Positions 43,697-49,058 of a stretch of DNA of 49,058 bases are shown here, piece by piece. Every line of letters begins with the position of its first letter. The first letter of the stretch is position 1. Under the pieces are notes generated by a model. It had not been told where the DNA came from, made no database searches, and saw only the letters and a program-made list of their open reading frames with translations. The DNA is taken from contig BFEA01000101.1 of assembly GCA_003427395.1 (NCBI GenBank), positions 2,302,623 to 2,351,680 of the forward strand, in the 5' to 3' direction. The translations under genes were made by a program, and so were the position numbers. Origin of the DNA: Chara braunii. Taxonomy: Eukaryota; Streptophyta; Charophyceae; Charales; Characeae.

Positions 43697-43924
43697 GGGG
43701 GAGAACTACGCGGGAGTCACAAAAAACTTGAAAAAAGAGTTATACAACTTATACTGTAATTGTACTCTGGGCTAAGATACAGTTTCGAATTGCAGTTCGG
43801 GCAATGTATACAACGCAGTTTGCTGGCCAGGTAGGGTGCCCAAAGTGCAATTGCAAACTGTATGTTGCCCCATAGTGCAGTTATAACTCGTTTTTTTTGT
43901 GACTCTACTACTGAAGTTACCCCT
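43697..43924. mobile_element. TIR element, GGGGTAACTTC type, copy 2 (inverted)
   Basis: Same family as 41767-41978 in opposite orientation: CATAGTGCAGTTATAACTCG and GACTCTACTACTGAAGTTAC on its right side match the left side of copy 1. Confidence 0.75.
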
Positions 43925-43978
43925 TTTTTTTACAGGCAGTATGTTTCTTCAGGCAGCCATTACCCAGCCAGGGGGCTA

Positions 43979-44064
43979 GGTCCCACTTGCACGAATTAAG
44001 AGATACTGACCGTAGATAGCAAAGATCAACGGCCGAAATCTCCTAATTTGCGCAAGTGGGACCT
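43979..44064. mobile_element. Foldback MITE, family B, copy 1
   Basis: An 86-base element, AGGTCCCACTTGCACGAATT ... GCGCAAGTGGGACC. It is almost identical to 46482-46568 (a few mismatches). Confidence 0.85.
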
Positions 44065-44108
44065 TGCCACAGCTTAGGCGCTCATTGCTGGAAACCGCGT
44101 CCAGCAGC

Positions 44109-44266
44109 GAGGTCCCACTAGCGAAGGGGATTGGATAAAAATCCTGAATCTGGACGTGTTTTAAGCGGATGTGCAGAAAAGCAGTTCAATCTCGACATTC
44201 TGCACCTTTCCACAAACACGTCCAGATTCAGGTCTTCAATCCTATCCTCTTTGGTAGTGGGACCTC
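44109..44266. mobile_element. Foldback MITE, family A, copy 2
   Basis: Ends GAGGTCCCACTAGCG and GGTAGTGGGACCTC, with arms of about 55 bases. The centre has AAAAGCAGTTCAATCTCGAC. Confidence 0.85.
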
Positions 44267-44352
44267 ACCCCAGCGGCCCAAAACCAATGCCTGGCTGAAG
44301 AAACATTAAATTTGATTAAAAGGACCAAAGGAAAACAGTAAACACCATCTCC

Positions 44353-44395
44353 GGAACGAAGTCTTTTTTTTTTTCTTTTTTTTTTTGGAACGAAG
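44353..44395. repeat. T-run insertion flanked by 9-bp direct repeats
   Basis: GGAACGAAG at 44353-44361 and 44387-44395 brackets a T-run, C, T-run of about 25 bases. Confidence 0.8.
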
Positions 44396-44528
44396 CATTT
44401 AAAAAACAACGAAGCTTTGAAGTTTGCATATTGACGAAGTAATTCATGAGGAAGAAAACCAAAGCGACAACAGCGCAGCGTCGTCAACATCGCAAGTACC
44501 AAAAACAAAAACAACAACAACAAAAAAA

Positions 44529-44760
44529 GGGTTAATTGCAGAAATAGCGCGCCTGTTGAAGTTTCGCAGCAAAAATATTGGCGGGGCCCAAGTTTCGTTG
44601 CAAAAATGTATCTTTCGTTGCAGCTTTAGAGGTCCCGGTAGTTTCACAGCAAAAATATTTGCTGGCGGGGCCCCACTTTCCTTGCAAAAATAGATGTTTC
44701 GGACCCGTATAACATTTCTGCTGCCAAACTTCAAGAACGCGCTATTTTTGCAATTGCCCC
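44529..44760. mobile_element. TIR element, 232 bp
   Basis: The left end GGGTTAATTGCAGAAATAGC (continuing GCGCCTGTTGAAGTTT) is the near inverse of the right end, AAACTTCAAGAACGCGC continuing to CAATTGCCCC. Two internal copies of a GTTTCGCAGCAAAAATAT-like stretch face in the same direction. Confidence 0.75.
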
Positions 44761-45079
44761 AAAAAAAAACAAAAAAAAAACGTAGTAGGCACTCTGGCGT
44801 TCCCGACGCTGTTGCGTTTCTTTTTTTTTTTTTTTTTTTTTTTTTCCTGAGGCCGGTGTAAGATAGTAGCCGGCCATCCTCTGGGGCAGTCGCTGACATG
44901 TCCGCAAGATTGAGAAATCTGTTCTGTGCATTTCGACGTATGGTGAGGAGAGAAGGGTGCCGGGAGAGGAAGGAGAGAGAAAGAGAGGGATTGGGGGGAG
45001 GGTGGGGTGGAGAGAAGAGAGGAGAGGGTATATTGGTGTGTGCATGTATGTCTCCGAAGTGGGGGGTCTCAACTATTGG

Positions 45080-45290
45080 GGTTCTGGTCGGTGATTAGTT
45101 TGCCCACCTGCTAACTGAGGTCTAAGGCAAATTGGTCCATCGATATCCTTAGGTCGCTGGTCCGTATCCGGCTCGTCGGACCATTATTTAAAAAAAAAGA
45201 AAAAAGAAGAAAAAAGAAGAAAAAAGGGAAAAACGGGAAAAAAGAGAAAAAAAAGAGAAAAAAAAAGAAAAAAAAAAAGAGAGAAAAAAA
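45080..45290 (+). repeat. tRNA-related SINE with A-rich tail
   Basis: GCTAACTGAGGTCTAAGGC resembles a Leu/Ser-type A box. GCTGGTCCGTATCCGGC forms a five-pair T arm, followed by a CCA-like end near 45183. An A-rich tail with G interruptions runs to about 45290. The anticodon arm is not recognisable. Confidence 0.5.
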
Positions 45291-45372
45291 GATGGCGGGC
45301 TGCGACAGGTATCGCTCGGGATGTTTTTTCAAAAAAAAAAAAACAGACTGTGTTCGGGCTTTCACCTGGGCT

Positions 45373-45530
45373 GAGGTCCCACTAGCAAACAGGATCGGAT
45401 CGAATGCCTGAATCTGGATGTGTTTTATGCAGAGATGCAGAAAAGCAGTTCAATCTCGATTTCCTGCACCTCTCTACAAACACGTCCAGATGCAGGCATT
45501 CGATCCGATCCTCTTTGCTAGTGGGACCAC
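45373..45530. mobile_element. Foldback MITE, family A, copy 3
   Basis: The best-preserved copy: 158 bases, ends GAGGTCCCACTAGC and GCTAGTGGGACCAC, arms paired over about 55 bases with few mismatches. Confidence 0.9.
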
Positions 45531-45664
45531 ACCCCTGGCTATAGTAAAATCCGCACTCTGCTCGAACTACCTGTAGAGCCCGCTACCAACGACTTGTGTG
45601 ATGACAAAGCCGTCAACTGAGAGTGAATGAGCAGAATGAATATAGGAAGAGATAACAAGCAGCA

Positions 45665-45800
45665 TGTTTTTTTAATTTTTATTATTATTATTATTTTTTA
45701 AAAATTTGAGCTGATTCATCTATCTCCATCTGGATTCGAACTCTGGTATGTATTTCAACAGTTCCATGGGTGGTGTACCAACTGAGCTACCGGTAGGCTC
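45665..45800 (-). repeat. tRNA-related SINE with (ATT)-type tail
   Basis: On the - strand ACCGGTAGCTCAGTTGGTAC is a good A box and GAGTTCGAATCCAGATGG a good B box, about 55 bases apart. An AT-rich AAT tail follows (45668-45710). Flanking blocks at 45605 and 45823 (ACAAAGCCGTCAACTGAGAG and ACAGAGCCATCAACTAAGAG) are similar direct repeats, but too diverged to be a sure target duplication. Confidence 0.55.
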
Positions 45801-45938
45801 GTTGTCAGAATGTGTACTGTCACAGAGCCATCAACTAAGAGCGCATTTGCGATTTCTGCACCCCCCCCTCGGTTTCTATTTAATGTGAAGAGGGCTTTAC
45901 TGCGGGAGGCTTACATCAATCAGTTATTTGCGAAATAA

Positions 45939-46207
45939 GTTGCTTGTTTAAGAAAAAAAGATAAAAGAGCGCATGAGGGAACTAAATAGGGAAAATTAGC
46001 AAGCAGAACAGACCAATTGTTCTTGTAAAAGAAAAGAGAAAAAAAAGGAAGTTGCTTGGTTAAAAAAAAAAAAAGGATAAAAGAACGCATGTGGGAACTA
46101 AATAGGGACAATTAGCAAGCAGAACAGACCAATTGTTCTTGTACAAGAAAAGAGACAAAAAAGGAAGTTGCTTGGTTTTAAAAAAAGGATAAAAGAACGC
46201 ATGTGGA
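45939..46207 (+). repeat. Tandem repeat, 112- and 116-bp units
   Basis: Units start with GTTGCTTG at 45939, 46051 and 46167. The first two share AGCAAGCAGAACAGACCAAT, and the third is cut after about 40 bases. Differences are mostly in the A runs. Confidence 0.9.
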
Positions 46208-46363
46208 ACGCAGCTTGCTAATGTGCGGAGCGAACGAAATGGAACGAAAGCGTTATTCACAATGTCATGCACGCAGCTTGCAATACTTTCCTTTTCTTTT
46301 CTTTTCTTTTCTTTCTTTTCTTTTTTGGGAAGCAATGCAAAATTACGCTACAGTCCTCGTTCG

Positions 46364-46683
46364 AAATCGAAGTTCTCGGGTTTGTGCGAACCTCGCGGTG
46401 GAAGGGATAGTTGAATGGACGCTGGATGGGCTTTCCAGCACGAGCATATGCTGCGTATTGGCCCCAGTATCTCCGGGGGCTAGGTCCCACTTGCACGAAT
46501 TAAGAGATACTGACCGTAGATCGCAAAGATCAACGGCCGAAATCTCCTAATCCGCGCAAGTGGGACCTTGCCCCGGGTTGAATTGTGAGGTCCCCGGCCT
46601 CTTTTATATTTTGAAATGAAATGAAATGAATGATGCTCTTGCAAAAAAAAAAAAAAAAAAAAAAAAAAATCGAAGTTCTCGGG
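46364..46683 (+). mobile_element. Retroposed segment with poly(A) tail and 17-bp target duplication
   Basis: AAATCGAAGTTCTCGGG occurs at 46364-46380 and exactly again at 46667-46683. Between them lie about 260 bases ending in an A run of 27 (46643-46669). This is the signature of a LINE-type retroposition on the + strand. The inserted sequence contains the family B MITE at 46482-46568. No gene is recognised inside. Confidence 0.75.
46482..46568. mobile_element. Foldback MITE, family B, copy 2
   Basis: Near-identical to 43979-44064. It is nested within the retroposed segment. Confidence 0.85.
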
Positions 46684-46724
46684 GAAAAGGAAAAGAAAAG
46701 AAAGCTTACGGGTGTCTGGGGGCC

Positions 46725-46878
46725 AAGTCCCACTAGCAGCGTTGAGCTACCTCAACGTCTGAATGTGGATGTTTTTGCGGAGATGTGCAGAAATGGTGTT
46801 GAGTTTCCTGAACTGCACGTCTCCACAAACACGTCCAGATTCAGTCGTTGAGGTAGCTCAACGCTTCTAGTGGGACTT
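46725..46878. mobile_element. Foldback MITE, GTCCCACT-type, long-arm form
   Basis: A 154-base element, AAGTCCCACTAGCAGCGTTG ... AACGCTTCTAGTGGGACTT. Arms with GAGCTACCTCAACG and GAGGTAGCTCAACGC pair well. Same family as 10506-10660. Confidence 0.85.
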
Positions 46879-46978
46879 GGGGCCGGGGGGAGTATGGTCA
46901 CAAGGCTGAAACTTAAAATTAGTAAATTACCCTGCGCAACATGGACCTGGTCGGTGAGCCTCGACAAACTGCTTGGGC

Positions 46979-47138
46979 GAGGTCCCACTAGCAACGAGGA
47001 TCGGATCGAATGCCTGAATCTGGATGTGGTTTTTATGCAGAGATGCAGAAAACTAGTTCAATCTCGATTTCCTGCACCTCTCGACAAACACATCCAGATT
47101 CAGGCATTCGATCCGATCCTTTCTGCTGGTGGGACCAC
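46979..47138. mobile_element. Foldback MITE, family A, copy 4
   Basis: Ends GAGGTCCCACTAGC and GCTGGTGGGACCAC. The centre is in the same direction as copies 1 to 3. Confidence 0.9.
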
Positions 47139-47178
47139 CCCCCTGGAAGTAATGGACGCCGGGCGCGACACTACCGAA

Positions 47179-47239
47179 GATTTCCAAAGAGATACAGAAG
47201 ATAAAAAAAAAAAGGATTTCCAAAGAGATACAGAAGATA
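47179..47239. repeat. A11 tract flanked by 25-bp perfect direct repeats
   Basis: GATTTCCAAAGAGATACAGA plus AGATA occurs at 47179-47203 and 47215-47239, with 11 As and a G between. Confidence 0.9.
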
Positions 47240-47342
47240 TAAGGTATTTGAAGCAATCTGATTGCATACAAAAAGCAAAATTATGGCACGAAAAAGCCAC
47301 AAGCAGAAGGATGGGCGTGGTAAGCTGTGAGGCTCAGGTTTT

Positions 47343-47394
47343 AGATCGTCACATCTTTTTTTTTTTTTTTTTTTTTTTCCCAGATCGTCACATC
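47343..47394. repeat. T23 tract flanked by 13-bp perfect direct repeats
   Basis: AGATCGTCACATC at 47343-47355 and 47382-47394 brackets 23 Ts and CCC. Confidence 0.9.
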
Positions 47395-47547
47395 GCCCCA
47401 CTTAGACTTGGCATTTTCGCCCTCATGGCAGAGGAGCAGCAGGGCCACTTCTCCCTCTTGGCAGAGGAGCAGCACCAAAGAAAAGAGAAAAAAAAAAAGA
47501 AAAGAAAAAGAAGAAGAAGAAAAAAAAAAAGCATGACTACCAGGGGC

Positions 47548-47705
47548 GTGATCCCACTAGCAAAGAGGATCGGATAGAATGCCTGAATATGGACGAGGTT
47601 ATGGAGATGCGCAGGAAATCGAGATTGAACTGCTTTTCTGCATCTCTGAATAAAACACGACCAGATTCAGGAGCTCGATCCTATCCTCTTTGCTAGTGGG
47701 ACCTC
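47548..47705. mobile_element. Foldback MITE, family A, copy 5, inverted
   Basis: The ends are as in the other family A copies, but the asymmetric centre reads GGAAATCGAGATTGAACTGC, the reverse complement of the centre of copies 1 to 4, so this copy was inserted the other way round. Confidence 0.9.
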
Positions 47706-49058
47706 AGCCCAGGTGAAATGAGTAGATCGCTCATTGCACCAACCGATATACTTCGCTGCCGGCCTCCACCCGCTACCTTCCTCACTTGGGTGCACTACCG
47801 TATGCCTACCCTGCATTCCCTCCTTTTGGCAGGAACATCATTTAGGACTCAAATCTACCTACAGACCCTGAACCTAGACTCCTGCCGGTCTGCATTCAGG
47901 CCCTGGACCATCATTACTTACACGTAAACTACTGGACCCTTCCAAGCCCAACCGGATTGCTGGAAAATCGCAACAGGGCCCCTACTTATGTCCCTGGGCG
48001 TTGTACCACTCCCAATATCTCCTACCCCTAACTTGCACTTCTGCCCCTGACCGCATCCCTATTACTACCGTGTCCCTGTCCAAGAAACAGGCACACACAC
48101 GGCCAAAAGGGTTAGCACAGGGACCCAGAATTAGACTCAGGCAGGCACACGGCACCTGCACGCTACGTAGTGGTAGACACATACACACGTAGAAAACACA
48201 GCAATTCTGAGCAGAGAACAGTCAGACTCACAATTCTCAGAAAACAGATCAAAAGGACAGCATTTTCTCAGAAATTGCAGGAATCTTAGACAGCGATTTG
48301 CGCGGGCCATTGCAGTGTTATAGCGAGCCTCAGTCAAAGAGCCTTGAAAAGGCAGTCTCGGGAAACCCCAACAGAGCAAGAAAATAGGGAAGACCCAGCA
48401 TGAAAATACGCCTTTGGGTCGTATTTCTTGGTCGAGTCAGCGTTCTGGGGTGTCCAAATTTATGCTGTAAGCCTGTGTAAGGTCCTAGAGGTGCGACTGA
48501 CTAGAAGTCTTCAAGTCAAAGGAACTTGGATACAGCATCCAGACTGAGTCCTTAGGGCCTTGAAAAGCCAAGTCAGCCCCCAGAAAAGTCAACATTCTGG
48601 CCCTACGGGCGGGGCAGGGGCAGACCAAGAGTCAAAGACTTCTCCTGAAAGGCAAGACCAGCCACAGATCCGGAATTGTTTTCGGATGCATCCTGGGACT
48701 ACTGGGTGCAAGGGGCTTCAAAAAAACGGGTTGAATCTCAGACACTCAGACAAGTGAATCTCAGCTCTTCAGTCGGGTCAAGAAGAGGCAGGCCAGGCTG
48801 GTGAACACAATATCACTCGGCCCTCTTCCAGTCTGGCACATTCTGCTGTGGCATTGTGCTGCAGTACTTGTGCTGTAAAGAAAGCCTGTGTTATATATAT
48901 ATATATATATGGTCGGGGCCGTTACTAGGCGGCCATGCTGTGCCTCTAGTGCCAGCGGCGTGTCTGGAGTGTATTTTTTGGCTGTGACAGACCTTTCTTT
49001 GTTTCGTGGATGTTTTGCTGGCTTGTGATGGGGTGTGAACCGACAGTCTGTAGAGTTT
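47706..49058. other. No recognised gene
   Basis: The composition is balanced and there is no long frame. The (AT)n run at 48893-48910 is the only simple repeat. Two short blocks, GAGCCTTGAAAAGGCAGTC and GGGCCTTGAAAAGCCAAGTC, are about 215 bp apart. It could be untranslated or LTR sequence of an element continuing beyond the window; nothing proves this. Confidence 0.4.

Noticed and set aside
1-49058. CRISPR array, operons or prokaryotic signals
   Set aside because: No spaced direct repeats with unique spacers, no gene clusters with ribosome binding sites. The content is eukaryotic repeats.

Overview
The window looks like repeat-dense nuclear DNA of a green-lineage eukaryote, most likely a streptophyte alga of the Chara type. 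That placement is an inference from three clues. A nuclear copy of mitochondrial DNA carries the start of an atp1 gene that reads like bryophyte or charophyte atp1. Two decayed retroelements place a GIY-YIG-like nuclease before the reverse transcriptase, the order described for Penelope-like elements of the green lineage. Their coiled-coil N-termini resemble, from memory, predicted proteins of Chara braunii. I see no intact host protein-coding gene. Almost everything recognisable is a transposable element or other repeat, mostly broken by stops and frameshifts.

Layout. 1-2195: an unrecognised ORF and AT-rich sequence. 2196-9350: a decayed, AT-rich Helitron on the + strand. It has a basic N-terminus with a duplicated 70-residue module, a DUF6570-like region, a Rep/HUH domain, a PIF1-type helicase and a C-terminal Ulp1-like cysteine protease. 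9636-10000: assembly gap. 10001-11700: microsatellites, foldback elements and a diverged direct repeat. 11740-12084: mitochondrial insertion (atp1 start, tRNA-Asp, tRNA-Val). 12790-16400: Penelope-like element on the - strand with a hammerhead-like motif at its 3' side. 17309-22335: a second Penelope-like element on the + strand, flanked by about 375-bp direct repeats. 22371-23905: a compound repeat with scrambled 25S rRNA pieces, which recurs at 39038-40565. 24192-31071: a LINE on the - strand (ORF1, APE endonuclease, reverse transcriptase, C-terminal tail). 31862-32285: a DNA element with imperfect terminal inverted repeats. 34545-36510: AT-rich DNA with two periodic motif arrays (about 115 bp spacing). 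40850-47705: a dense patchwork of palindromic MITEs, tRNA-related SINE candidates, a 49-bp minisatellite, a perfect 32-bp hairpin and six poly(A)/poly(T) tracts flanked by short direct duplications. 47706-49058: nothing recognised.

The elements do not form a cellular pathway. The Helitron domains would work together in rolling-circle transposition. The Penelope and LINE domains would work in target-primed reverse transcription, and that machinery could plausibly have supplied the SINE-like and poly(A)-only insertions. Most in-frame stops in the Helitron and the + strand Penelope copy are what C-to-T or G-to-A transitions would make from Gln, Arg or Trp codons, as expected for methylated, silenced repeats. 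The best leads are the twice-present compound repeat with inverted 25S rRNA segments, the cluster of poly(A)-only insertions, and the two retroelements with N-terminal GIY-YIG, pseudo-LTR-like repeats and a hammerhead-like motif.
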